From contig DAINCF010000062.1 of NCBI GenBank assembly GCA_036732565.1, positions 1-19,841 on the forward strand: a stretch of 19,841 nt of DNA, given 5' to 3'. Origin of the DNA: JAIVJN01 sp036732565. Lineage in GTDB: Bacteria > Acidobacteriota > Vicinamibacteria > Vicinamibacterales > UBA2999. The position numbers were made by a program, and so were the translations under genes. Positions 1-8,000 of the stretch are shown one piece after another (within the stretch, counting starts at the first letter, position 1; the number at the start of each line of letters is the position of its first letter). The notes under the pieces were generated by a model that saw only the letters and a list, made by a program, of their open reading frames with translations, ran no database searches and was not told the origin of the DNA.

Positions 1-1785
1 ATAGTGCTCGGTGCCCGGAAAGCTTCGTTCGCCGACGTACGGTCCGGCGGCGAGCGTCATCGGTTCCGCGCTGCCGTCCCAGTAGTCGTAGCGCAACCCT
101 CCAGTCACCGTCAGCCGCTTCATCGTCCACTGGTCCTGGACGAAGATACCGAGGTCGGCGTTGATGTTGTTCTGCCAGCGGATCGGCGTCGCCCACTGCG
201 TGATCGATTGCGGCACGCCGTTACGCAGGGTGTAGCCGCGGGCGCCGTTGATGTCCCAGCCGAACCACTCGCGACCATGCATCAATCGGAAGCCAAGCTT
301 CAGCGCGTGCTGGCCCGTGACGTACGAGAGGCTCGAGATATAGCGAATGGCCCGGCTGTCGCTGTTGCCGTACGGCTCGACATTGAGCAGACCCGAGAGC
401 GAACGGAACATGATGTTGGTAGCGCTGTCGAGCGCCGAGATTACGTCGGTGCCAACCGCCGGCGCGTCGCAGTCGCAGGTGTCTGGCGTGTGTCGGTACT
501 GCGGAATGTCGGTCGAGTTGTAGCTGAAGCTCGAGTCCAACAGGAGCCGGTCGCTGAGCGTGGATTTCCAGTTGGCGACGTAGAAGAAATTCGGAAAAGG
601 TGCGTAGGCGGTGGCTTCCGGCGAGATCTGGAGCTGATAGCCTCGCTGATACACGGTGTGCGGCTGCGAATCCACGAACACGCTGAACTTGTTGTTCGGC
701 GTCGCCTGCCACGTGAGTCGCACGTTGCGGCTCTCATCGGCGAGTCTGATCACCGCGGGCTTGGTCGTATCGGGTGTGTAGACCCATCCGAGCGGCGTCT
801 CGTTCTCGAACAACCCGGCGCGCGTCTGCACGCTGCCGGCATTGCGGTACGACACGAAGAACCACAGCTTGTCGTTGACGATGGGCCCGCCGAACGCCGG
901 GCTGACGTCCCACAGTTTGCGCAGGTTGCTGAGGCTGTCCTTCGTGAATCCCTGCTGCTCGAGCTCGGGTGTCAGGTTGCTGGCTGAGAAGCTCGCCGCC
1001 GCGTAGTCGAGGTACACCGACCCACTGAACCGGTTGCCGCCTTCTTTCGGGATCACGTTGCTCACGGTGCCGCTGTAGGCCTGTTCGGCCGTCCCGCCGC
1101 CGAGGGTGACGGTGATCTCCTGCACGTACGCCTGAGAAATGCGGAAGTAGTCGGCGGCACCGCCCTCGCCGCGCGTGTGGCCCGTGCTCGCGCCGTCGAT
1201 CAGGAACAGCGAATCGCGGGCCAGCCCGCCGTGGCTCGCCGTGTTCATCTCTTCGCGGCCGCCGGGCGTCCCCGCGATGCCCTGGCCGATCACGCCCGGC
1301 ATCAACGCCGCAAAGCCCTGCGGCGATCGAGAGGTGACGGGAATGGCGTCGAGCAGCTCCTGCCCCATCACGCGCGATGAGGTGACGTTTTGCACGTCGA
1401 CCAGCGGCGCCCCACTCGTGACGGTGATCGTTTCCTCGAGGGCTCCGATCTCCAAGTCCGCATTCACGGTGGCGGTGAACGAGGCCGGCAGCTCGATGCC
1501 CTCGCGCCGCACCGTTCGAAAGCCCGGCAGCGTGAAGGTGACGCTGTAGATGCCTGGCCGCAGGTCGAGGATGCGGTAGCTCCCGCCATCGCCGCTGACC
1601 ACGGTTCGCAGTTTCTCGATCAGCGCGGGGCTGGCGACTTCGACGGTCACGCCCGGCAGGACACTGCCGCTGGTGTCGCGCACGATGCCGGCGATACCGC
1701 TGTTGGCGCTCTGCGCCAGCGCCACTCCCGGTACGGCCACCATCGCGAACCCAGTGAGCACCGCCGAGCAGATGCTGGACTGCAT
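1..1785 (-). CDS. TonB-dependent receptor with carboxypeptidase-regulatory-like N-terminal domain (C-terminus beyond window)
   Basis: This outer-membrane receptor is read in the minus frame starting at ATG 1785 and stays open for 595 codons to the window edge, so the C-terminal part of the barrel is missing. An AGGAGG ribosome binding site lies just upstream. Residues 1-24 form a signal peptide ending in ALA before Gln25. Residues about 28-105 look like a CarboxypepD_reg beta-sandwich (GIAGIVRDTSGSVLPGVTV). Residues about 110-230 resemble a TonB plug, with the typical FLIDGAST and VIPKEGGNRFSG segments. The rest has barrel-like strands such as LGIFVQDQWTMKRLTVTGG. The family imports large solutes, often glycans or their fragments, using TonB energy. 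The substrate cannot be told from the sequence. It follows the NTF2-like gene by 20 bp and is probably co-transcribed with it. Family assignment is firm. Confidence 0.9.
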   Translation of the reverse strand, partial: MQSSICSAVLTGFAMVAVPGVALAQSANSGIAGIVRDTSGSVLPGVTVEVASPALIEKLRTVVSGDGGSYRILDLRPGIYSVTFTLPGFRTVRREGIELPASFTATVNADLEIGALEETITVTSGAPLVDVQNVTSSRVMGQELLDAIPVTSRSPQGFAALMPGVIGQGIAGTPGGREEMNTASHGGLARDSLFLIDGASTGHTRGEGGAADYFRISQAYVQEITVTLGGGTAEQAYSGTVSNVIPKEGGNRFSGSVYLDYAAASFSASNLTPELEQQGFTKDSLSNLRKLWDVSPAFGGPIVNDKLWFFVSYRNAGSVQTRAGLFENETPLGWVYTPDTTKPAVIRLADESRNVRLTWQATPNNKFSVFVDSQPHTVYQRGYQLQISPEATAYAPFPNFFYVANWKSTLSDRLLLDSSFSYNSTDIPQYRHTPDTCDCDAPAVGTDVISALDSATNIMFRSLSGLLNVEPYGNSDSRAIRYISSLSYVTGQHALKLGFRLMHGREWFGWDINGARGYTLRNGVPQSITQWATPIRWQNNINADLGIFVQDQWTMKRLTVTGGLRYDYWDGSAEPMTLAAGPYVGERSFPGTEHY

Positions 1786-1805
1786 GGCTCCTCCTGTGTT
1801 CCTGG

Positions 1806-2264
1806 CTACTGCGCTACTCGGGTCGCGTGCCACGCGACCAGCTGCCACGAGCCGCGTCGCTGAACGTGGGTCGTGGTGTAGACGATGCGAACTCGTGCGG
1901 GACTGCCCTTGTTGACGACCTCCATGCCGGCCGCGCCGGTGACGACGGCGGTCGGGCCGAACAGGCGGACCGTCACATCGGTCGGTTGAATGCTGAGGTA
2001 GCTGAAGTCGCCGGTCTTCAAGTCGGCGATGAAGGCAGCCTTGTCCACCACCCGCCCATCGCCATGCGTATAGCTCAGCTCGTCGGCGAGCAGCCGCTCG
2101 AGTGCGGCGACATCACGGCTCAGCATCGCGGCGAACCGATCGCGTTCGGCGGCGCGCACTTCGGCTTCGGCGCCGTTCGTCGTCTGGGCACTGACACCAT
2201 GCCCGCCGCCGACCAGGGTCGCGACGAGGGTGACGAGAAGGGGGAGACACGCGCGCCGGTGCAT
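1806..2264 (-). CDS. Exported NTF2-like (SnoaL/DUF4440-type) protein
   Basis: The protein has 152 residues from ATG 2264, chosen because a GGAGA ribosome binding site lies 9 nt upstream and because the protein then begins directly with a signal peptide. Residues 1-26 are the signal (MHRRACLPLLV to VSA, then Gln). A longer reading from 2306 would put 14 extra residues before the signal. The mature part has the order of a cone-shaped NTF2 fold: a first helix (EVRAAERDRFAAMLSRDVAALERLLAD), then the LSYTHGDGRVVDKAAFI stretch and paired strands ending in GSWQLVAWHATRVAQ. Members of this superfamily are small-molecule-binding or enzymatic scaffolds, and many have no known substrate. It lies first in the operon with the TonB receptor, suggesting a periplasmic role linked to the imported compound. 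That link is inference. Confidence 0.8.
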   Translation of the reverse strand: MHRRACLPLLVTLVATLVGGGHGVSAQTTNGAEAEVRAAERDRFAAMLSRDVAALERLLADELSYTHGDGRVVDKAAFIADLKTGDFSYLSIQPTDVTVRLFGPTAVVTGAAGMEVVNKGSPARVRIVYTTTHVQRRGSWQLVAWHATRVAQ

Positions 2265-2299
2265 GTCGATTCGTCTCCGGGGGATGCCGGTCGGGGACT

Positions 2300-2326
2300 G
2301 TATCATGAAACAATGTTTCGTGATAC
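2300..2326. promoter_or_regulatory. 27-bp palindromic operator upstream of the NTF2-like/TonB receptor operon
   Basis: Two 12-nt arms (GTATCATGAAAC and its complement with one mismatch) flank a 3-nt AAT centre. The TGAAAC/GTTTC core resembles operators known for KdgR-type IclR regulators. On the minus strand an extended -10 like element (TG, one base, TACAGT; plus-strand 2297-2302) overlaps one edge, 33 bp upstream of the start codon of the NTF2-like gene. Repressor occupancy would therefore block this promoter. No convincing -35 element is visible. Confidence 0.6.
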
Positions 2327-2359
2327 GAGATCCGTCGCACGGCCTGTCTCAGATCTCGG

Positions 2360-2521
2360 ATGAAGCTCGAGCTACTGATCGACGACATGACCAGGCAGGA
2401 GATCGACTCGCGTAGCGATCCGGCAAAGCAGCAACAGACGCTCCGCTACTTCGAGGCGGTCTTCCGATCGGCCGCGTCGACGTTTCGCGGATACATCGAT
2501 CGGCAGCTGCGAGTGAGGTAA
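2360..2521 (+). CDS. Possible 53-residue hypothetical protein
   Basis: A short plus-strand ORF begins with ATG 2360 (MKLELLIDDMTRQEIDSR) and ends with TAA 2521. Its composition is plausible for a small soluble helical peptide (QQTLRYFEAVFRSAAS). It is not an obvious shadow, because no minus-strand gene covers this interval. There is no good ribosome binding site, and an in-frame stop lies at 2321-2323. I do not recognise a family, and it could be a gene remnant. Apart from this ORF and the operator at 2300-2326, I see nothing else supportable in 2265-2584. Confidence 0.3.
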   Translation: MKLELLIDDMTRQEIDSRSDPAKQQQTLRYFEAVFRSAASTFRGYIDRQLRVR

Positions 2522-2584
2522 GGGCGGGTCGCGCTTACGGCGGCGACGCTGAGAAACAGCTCGCGACAAACAGCCGCCGCTGGT

Positions 2585-3967
2585 TCACTGCTGTTGTTGG
2601 GACGAGGTAGGCGGCCGACGACGGCCGCCGCGGAACGCCTTGTTCGGATCGGCCTTCGCGTCGATGATGATGCCCATGAAGCTCACGTTCATCTCATCCC
2701 AGCTTTGCAGGCCAAAGGTGATCGTCTTCGAGGGATCGGGGTTGAACTTGTTCCGGCTCGAATTGTCGTAGTACGAGACGGTCTTCAACACCGCGCCCTG
2801 CGGCAACTCGACCGGCTCCGCCAGCTCGTAGCCGACCTGCCAATCGAACCGGTAATTGGGCACTCGAACGACCATCTTTTCCTCGCCCGACGGGTAGACC
2901 ACCTTCAACTCGTAGTACCTCCCGCGGTAGTGCATGTGCGGCTGCACCCACACGAGCTTGGCGGGCTCATCGACCGTCGATTCCGCCTTGATCTCGTAGT
3001 GCGCATCACCCGGCGGGATCTCGAATTGCCGCTGATTCGTGCCGGTAATGGTCAGGTGACGCTGCTGGGGAGGACCATCGGCCAGCACGATGCCGACACT
3101 CGACTGGTCGGTCTGCGGCTCGCCGTTGGTCGTGTAGTGCACCTCGAACACGATGTCCGAGCCGGCGGCGATGAACTTCGCGGCGTTGCCGGTGGTGAAG
3201 TCCTGACCGGCGACTCCGGGGTTGTACTTCGCGAGGATGTCCTGCATCGGGATATAGCCCGTGGATGAGACCGGGATGGCCTGAGGTCCACCGCTGCCGA
3301 CTGTGCCGGCCTCCGCGGGCGGCGGATTGTACAGGACGCCCTCCGGTGCGCCGGACATGAACGACGATCCTTTCGGGCGAATCCACGCCTTCATGTGGTG
3401 CACGACCTTCGGGTTGCCCGGCCGGACCTCTGCGGCCTTGACCCAGACGTCCTTTTCGAAGTGCGCGCGCGCCAGCACGTACGACTGATCGACGACGCCG
3501 GTCGCCGGGATCTCGATCGGCTTGGTCATCGTCACCACGATGTCGGGCGTGCCGATGGTCCAGCCATCGCCGAAGCTCACGGGCGCGGGGGCATCGCTCG
3601 CCTCACCTTCGATGGCGCCGCCCTCGACCCACGCCGTGATGGTGGCGAGCTGATCCTCGGTGAGCGCCCTGGCGTTCTTGAACGCGCCCACCGTCGGGTC
3701 GGCGAACCACGGCGGCATCTCTTTGGTCTTGACCGCGTTGGCAATCGCCCTCGCCCACGGCCGGGTCTCTTTGTAGGTCACGAACGACATCGGCGCGATT
3801 GCGCCGGGACGATGGCACTCCTGGCAATTCTTCTGGAGGATGGGTAGGACGTCCTTGGTGAACGTAGGGGCACTGGTCGCCGCCGCCAGCGGCTGGGGCG
3901 ACATCGGCGTCGCGACCGCGAGGGCGACCAACGGGAGAACGAACGCCGGCAGCAGGATTCGCCGCAT
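2585..3967 (-). CDS. Exported c-type cytochrome fused to a PHM-like copper type II monooxygenase domain
   Basis: This is a 460-residue secreted protein. The start is ATG 3967, preceded by AAGGAG with a 6-nt gap; an upstream in-frame start at 4027 would lie inside the promoter and is rejected. Residues 1-29 are a signal peptide. Residues about 35-120 are a cytochrome c module with heme motif CQECH (Cys48, Cys51, His52) and a likely axial Met84 in KEMPPW. Residues about 165-440 match peptidylglycine/dopamine monooxygenases: His190-His191 (VVHHM) and His277 (EVHYTTNG) fit the CuH site, while His344 and His346 (PHMHYRG) and Met426 (DEM) fit the CuM site. Complete ligand sets suggest an active oxidase or hydroxylase, with the heme perhaps supplying electrons. 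The substrate is unknown. The Gln-rich tail is probably disordered. The gene is transcribed alone and is probably controlled by the adjacent IclR regulator. Confidence 0.85.
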   Translation of the reverse strand: MRRILLPAFVLPLVALAVATPMSPQPLAAATSAPTFTKDVLPILQKNCQECHRPGAIAPMSFVTYKETRPWARAIANAVKTKEMPPWFADPTVGAFKNARALTEDQLATITAWVEGGAIEGEASDAPAPVSFGDGWTIGTPDIVVTMTKPIEIPATGVVDQSYVLARAHFEKDVWVKAAEVRPGNPKVVHHMKAWIRPKGSSFMSGAPEGVLYNPPPAEAGTVGSGGPQAIPVSSTGYIPMQDILAKYNPGVAGQDFTTGNAAKFIAAGSDIVFEVHYTTNGEPQTDQSSVGIVLADGPPQQRHLTITGTNQRQFEIPPGDAHYEIKAESTVDEPAKLVWVQPHMHYRGRYYELKVVYPSGEEKMVVRVPNYRFDWQVGYELAEPVELPQGAVLKTVSYYDNSSRNKFNPDPSKTITFGLQSWDEMNVSFMGIIIDAKADPNKAFRGGRRRPPTSSQQQQ

Positions 3968-4007
3968 CGTGAGCTCCTTACGAAAGGACCGTCGTGATGG
4001 CAGGACC

Positions 4008-4036
4008 AGTATAGCCGACGGTTTCACGGGCGTGAA
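4008..4036 (-). promoter_or_regulatory. Sigma-70-like promoter of the cytochrome/copper monooxygenase gene
   Basis: On the minus strand a -35 element TTCACG (plus 4031-4036) is separated by exactly 17 bp from a -10 element TATACT (plus 4008-4013). The start codon is at 3967. The -35 element and part of the spacer lie inside operator site A, which suggests repression by occlusion. Assigned by eye. Confidence 0.6.
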
Positions 4037-4038
4037 CC
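4020..4038. promoter_or_regulatory. Putative IclR operator, site A
   Basis: The arms GGTTTCAC (4020-4027) and GTGAACC (4032-4038) are separated by 4 nt. The same two arms, with the same flanking GAC, recur at the promoter of the neighbouring IclR gene with a 3-nt spacer. The site overlaps the -35 element of the cytochrome gene. Confidence 0.6.
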
Positions 4039-4041
4039 GAA

Positions 4042-4057
4042 TGTCACATTGTGAAAC
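4042..4057. promoter_or_regulatory. Putative IclR operator, site B
   Basis: TGTCAC, ATT and GTGAAAC form a weaker palindrome of the same type. Its centre is about 20 bp (two helical turns) upstream of the centre of site A, so both would face the same side of the DNA. This suits a tetrameric IclR-type repressor binding tandem sites. Confidence 0.5.
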
Positions 4058-4084
4058 GCCCGTGCATGCCCGAGCTCCGGTTCG

Positions 4085-4963
4085 TCAAGCGCGGCTGGTC
4101 CGGATACGGAGTGGGGCCGCGCGACCCACTGGCTCACGCTTCAGCTCGGCGGGGCCCGGATAGCCGAGATCCGCGGACATCCCTTGTGCAGCCGCGATGA
4201 CGATGCGGGCGACGTGTGGGATGCGCTCTTTCTTGAGGCGGAAGACCGGCGCCGCCATGCTGATCGACGCCACGACGTGCCCGCGATGATCGAAGACAGG
4301 TGCGCCGACGCAGCGGAGACCCTCCTCGAACTCTTCGTCGTCTACCGCATACCCGGCACCGCGGACACGCATCAGTTCCATCTTGATCGCCGCTGGCTTG
4401 ACGATGGTTCGTCGGGTGTTTCGTTTCAGCGACAGCCTCGCGATCACCTCGTCGCATACTTCGTCGGGGAGGAATGCGAGCACGGCTTTGCCCGCGGCGG
4501 TGCAATGGATCTGGGTGCGGAGACCGGTCCTCGTCAACGACTGCAGATTCCAGCGCCCCTCGACATGCGCAATGGACAGCATCTCGGCCCCGCTCAGAAT
4601 CGTCACATGCGCGCCTTCCCCCGTCTGGTTCGTCAGCTCCCTCAAGAACGGTTCAGCCCGTTCACTGAGGTTCAGCCTGGCCGTGGCGCGATCGCCGAGC
4701 TCGATCAGCGACGTGCCGAGCTGGTAGGCGCCATCCGGCCCCTTCTTGATCAGGCGATAGTGTTCGAGCACGACCAATAGCCGGTGGACAGTGCTCTTGT
4801 GCAGTCGGAGCCGCCGCGCAATCTCTACCGCCGCGAGGTCCGTGTCCGAATCGGCGATCGCGTGCAGCACCGCAATCGTGCGATCCAGGACCTGCACTCG
4901 ATAACGGGAGACGAAAGGCTCAGCGTGACGCTTGGTGGCGCGAGGACGAATCGTGCTACTCAC
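4085..4963 (-). CDS. IclR-family transcriptional regulator
   Basis: From GTG 4963 the protein has 292 residues. An in-frame GTG at 5002 gives 13 more residues, but it lies inside the operator and upstream of the likely transcription start, so 4963 is preferred; neither start has a clear ribosome binding site. Residues about 22-85 form the winged helix-turn-helix (VQVLDRTIAVLHAIA, LAAVEIARRLRLHKSTVHRLL). Residues about 90-265 form the effector domain, with typical IclR signatures CTAAGKAVLAFLP and GLRCVGAPVFDHRGHVVAS. The family usually represses catabolic genes and responds to small organic acids or sugar acids. Matching operator arms at its own promoter and at the promoter of the downstream cytochrome gene indicate autoregulation and control of that gene. 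The tail after about residue 265 is Arg-rich and variable. The ligand is unknown. Confidence 0.93.
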   Translation of the reverse strand: MSSTIRPRATKRHAEPFVSRYRVQVLDRTIAVLHAIADSDTDLAAVEIARRLRLHKSTVHRLLVVLEHYRLIKKGPDGAYQLGTSLIELGDRATARLNLSERAEPFLRELTNQTGEGAHVTILSGAEMLSIAHVEGRWNLQSLTRTGLRTQIHCTAAGKAVLAFLPDEVCDEVIARLSLKRNTRRTIVKPAAIKMELMRVRGAGYAVDDEEFEEGLRCVGAPVFDHRGHVVASISMAAPVFRLKKERIPHVARIVIAAAQGMSADLGYPGPAELKREPVGRAAPLRIRTSRA

Positions 4964-4981
4964 GCCCGAAATGATATCAGG

Positions 4982-5012
4982 ATTCTCTGAAGACGGTTTC
5001 ACGATGTGAACC
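4982..5012 (-). promoter_or_regulatory. Autoregulated promoter and operator of the IclR gene
   Basis: The operator arms GGTTTCAC (4995-5002) and GTGAACC (5006-5012) are identical to those of site A at 4020-4038. On the minus strand the -35 element TTCACA (plus 5005-5010) lies in the operator, with a 17-bp gap to GAGAAT (plus 4982-4987) as -10. This is the same geometry as at the cytochrome promoter. A transcript starting near 4975 leaves about 12 nt before GTG 4963. Confidence 0.55.
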
Positions 5013-5018
5013 GTGCTC

Positions 5019-5040
5019 GGCGGAGCCGGTTAGCCCCGCC
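5019..5040 (-). terminator. Hairpin downstream of the GH2 gene (terminator or repeat)
   Basis: Arms GGCGGAGC (5019-5026) and GCCCCGCC (5033-5040) pair with one mismatch around a 6-nt loop, 7 bp past the stop codon of the glycoside hydrolase gene. The outer flank continues as CTAC on the plus strand, as in the GTAG-bounded repeats elsewhere in the window. No U-run follows, so intrinsic termination is uncertain. Confidence 0.45.
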
Positions 5041-5047
5041 TACGTCC

Positions 5048-8000
5048 TCACTTCGAAGCATTGACCAAGACGATGTACATGTTGGCTGCAGTGAGCGCGG
5101 CGTCGCTGTTCGAGCCGAGCGTCAGGCTGGCATCCTCCTCGACACGCCGCGTGAACAGCTTCATGGCCTGCCCGTCGATCGTGAGCGTCCGATCGGTCGG
5201 CTGAAACTGCGTCGCCAGCCACTGCGGCGCAGGCGCGCGCGGATCGTGGGCGATGGTCACGATCGTGCCGCCCTTCACCGACAGCTCGATCAGATCGACG
5301 GCACTGTAGCGTTGATCGGCATCAGCGCCCTGAATCCAGTCCGCGCCGACGAGGTCCTCGGGCAGACCCTTGAACGTGTGATCGCGATCGACGTAGACGT
5401 TCCGACCGTCGCGGGCGTTGATTTCCACATGCACGATTGACGCGGTCGGCCCCGTGTAGTTGTATCGCCTGATGAAGGTGCCGGCCATCGGCGCCGCGTT
5501 CGCGCCCGTCCGGGCGGATGTCACCGCCGCGCTCGTGAACGCCGGATGCTGCGGCACCTGCTTCGGCAGCGGCATCGGCGTCTCAGCGGGCATGATCGAT
5601 GACAGGCCATCGGTCGCGGCAAACGCGTGCGAGACGATGGTGACCGTGCCCGGCTTCAGTCCCTGAGCCTCGGCGCGAACCGAGATGGAACCCGGCGCGC
5701 GGGTCGCGCGAACCCCGACTCGGGCGATGCCGGCTTCGAGGTCCAGAGATGGATGGTTGATCGAATCGATCTTCCCGCTGTTGTACCCGCCGCGCCACAC
5801 GCCTGGACCACCCGTCTGGAAATCGACGCGTGGCTCGAACGTCGGCACGCGCTCGCCCTTGGCGTCGACGGCTTCGACGTCGATCAGCGCCACGTCTGAA
5901 CCATCCGCGCGCAGGCCGCCTGGCGCGGTGAACGCCGTGAGCCTCAGCGCCACCGGCGCGGCAGCGGTGCGCTTGGTCTGGGTGGCAACCACCTTCCCGC
6001 TCTTCGACGCCACGGCTTTGATCTCGCCTGGCTCGAACGCCACGTCCTTGAACGCAAACAGGTACCGATCCGAGATGGCGCCCGTGCCCAGCGACCTGCC
6101 GTTGACGAACAGCTCGACGCTGTCGGCGTTCGACGCGACGAAGACGTCCTTCTTCGTGTTCGGTGGATACGACCAGTGGCCGACGATATGCACCTGCGAG
6201 TCGCCCCGGAACATCGCCGACGCCACGTAATAGGCTTCCTTCGGCAAACGGACGGCGTCGACTTCCCCGCTGGCGCGGGCGACCTCGGCGGGAACGCGGC
6301 CACCGCTCGTCGAGTCGGAGAAGATCCAGTTCGCGCCGCCGCTGTGCTCGGCACCGCCGAGCTTCTTGACGTACTGACCGACCTGGTTGACGGCGAACTG
6401 CTCCGACGTGAGCTGATACGTCATCCCCGCGGCTTCCGGGTAGCCGTAGTTCGGCGGCGACGCCGTATCCCAGACACGGCGCGGCGATTCTTCGCGGTCG
6501 TACTCCCCTTCGAACACCGGCAGCGAGGCGATCTCACGGCCGCCCTCGGTCCCCACGCCGACGTCCATGAACTCGGCGGTGATGGCATCGGCGCGCCGAT
6601 GCGTGTAGGCGCGGCCGCCGTGAGGATCGTGCTTGTCCATGATCGCGCGCAGCTCTTGCGCGTGCTCGCGGCTGACCTTCTGGTTGCCACCTTCCCAGAC
6701 CAGCACCGAGGGGTTGTTGCGGAAGTAGATGACGGTGTCGCGAAACGCGATGACCCGCAACTGCCACGCGGCCTTGACGGTGTCGGACTCGCCATCGACG
6801 CCGGGTTGATCGGCGATGATTCCGAGTCGATCCCCGGCCGCGATCTGCGCGGGACTCCCGGCGACATGGCCCCAACGGACGAAGTTGCCACCGGCGTCCC
6901 GCATCAGCTTCATCGTGTAGAACTGCAGCCAGTCGGGCAGCGCGGCGCCGAGCCCCGGCCACTCGTTCGTGGCCTTCTGACCCCAGCCATGCAGCTTCAC
7001 CGGATTGCCGTTGATGAAGAACCCCTTGCCGACATCCCAGCGTGGCGCACGGATGCCAAGCGGCACCTCCGTGCTGTCGACGATCTCGCGACCGATGCGC
7101 AGCGTCGTGCGAACGCGATAGACATGCGGATAGTCAGGCTCCCAGAGCCGCGGACTTCGCAGCGTGCCGCCGACATCGAACGCGGCCTGCGCGCCGGCGG
7201 CGATCCGCTGTGTCTGGTTGAACGCCAGCGCTTCTTGGCCCTCCGCGTCCAGCACGCTGACGTGGAGCTCGACCTGCTCCGCCGACAAACGGTCGTTCAC
7301 CACCGGCACTTCGACCGTCACTCGAGCGGCGTCAGGACTGATGTCGGTCGCGTAGGCGTACGGGCCTGCCGTCTGCAAAAAGCTGTAGAGCGGAAGCGAC
7401 ACGTGCAGCGCGTCGGTGATGTAGAGCCGCACGTTGCGATACAGCCCGCCATGCGCCGGATGCCAATGCGGGTTGTTCCACGGGATTTGATCCGCCTGCA
7501 GCTCCTCGATCGTGTCGGGAATGCTCTTGTTGATCTCGCCGTGGAGCTGCGCGAGGTTCTGATTCTGCTCCAGCGGATCCTTCATGAAGCGGTTGTCGAC
7601 CATCACCGCGATCACGTTGGCGGCGCCGACCTTCAAATGCGGCGTCAGATCGAAGCCGAACGGCGTGAATCCCGTCTTGCTGACACCCAGCACGTGGCCG
7701 TTGAGGTAGACCTCGGCCACCTGGCGCGCGGCCTCGAACTCGATGAAGACCTTCTTGCCCTGCCAGGCCGCCGGCGCGGTGAACGTCTTTCTGTACCACG
7801 TGCGGCCTCCCCACTGAAGCTGCTCGCCGCGGTGGCCCGGCGTCGACCAGTTGTCGAAGGTGTCGACGTCGTTGTAGGTGTGCGGCGCGGAGATGAGACT
7901 CCAGCTCCGATCGTCGAACTCCGGCGCGTGGGCCCCGGACGGATCGGCTTTGATGAAACGCCAGTCGGGGTTGAAGTTCAGCGTGATCCGCTCGCCGGCC

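Noticed and set aside
4..987. 327-codon plus-strand frame opposite the TonB receptor
   Set aside because: The minus-strand frame encodes a coherent receptor from signal peptide to barrel strands; this frame is its complement.
2372..2569. 65-codon minus-strand frame in the gap before the cytochrome gene
   Set aside because: Arg-rich low-complexity translation, no ribosome binding site, and no better support than the plus-strand frame in the same place.
2522..2584. GC-rich inverted segments after the cytochrome gene as a terminator
   Set aside because: The pairing arms are separated by about 25 nt and no U-run follows; no stable hairpin can be claimed.
4964..5002. Longer IclR protein starting at GTG 5002
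   Set aside because: That codon lies in the operator and upstream of the likely -10 element, so it would not be in the mRNA made from the proposed promoter.
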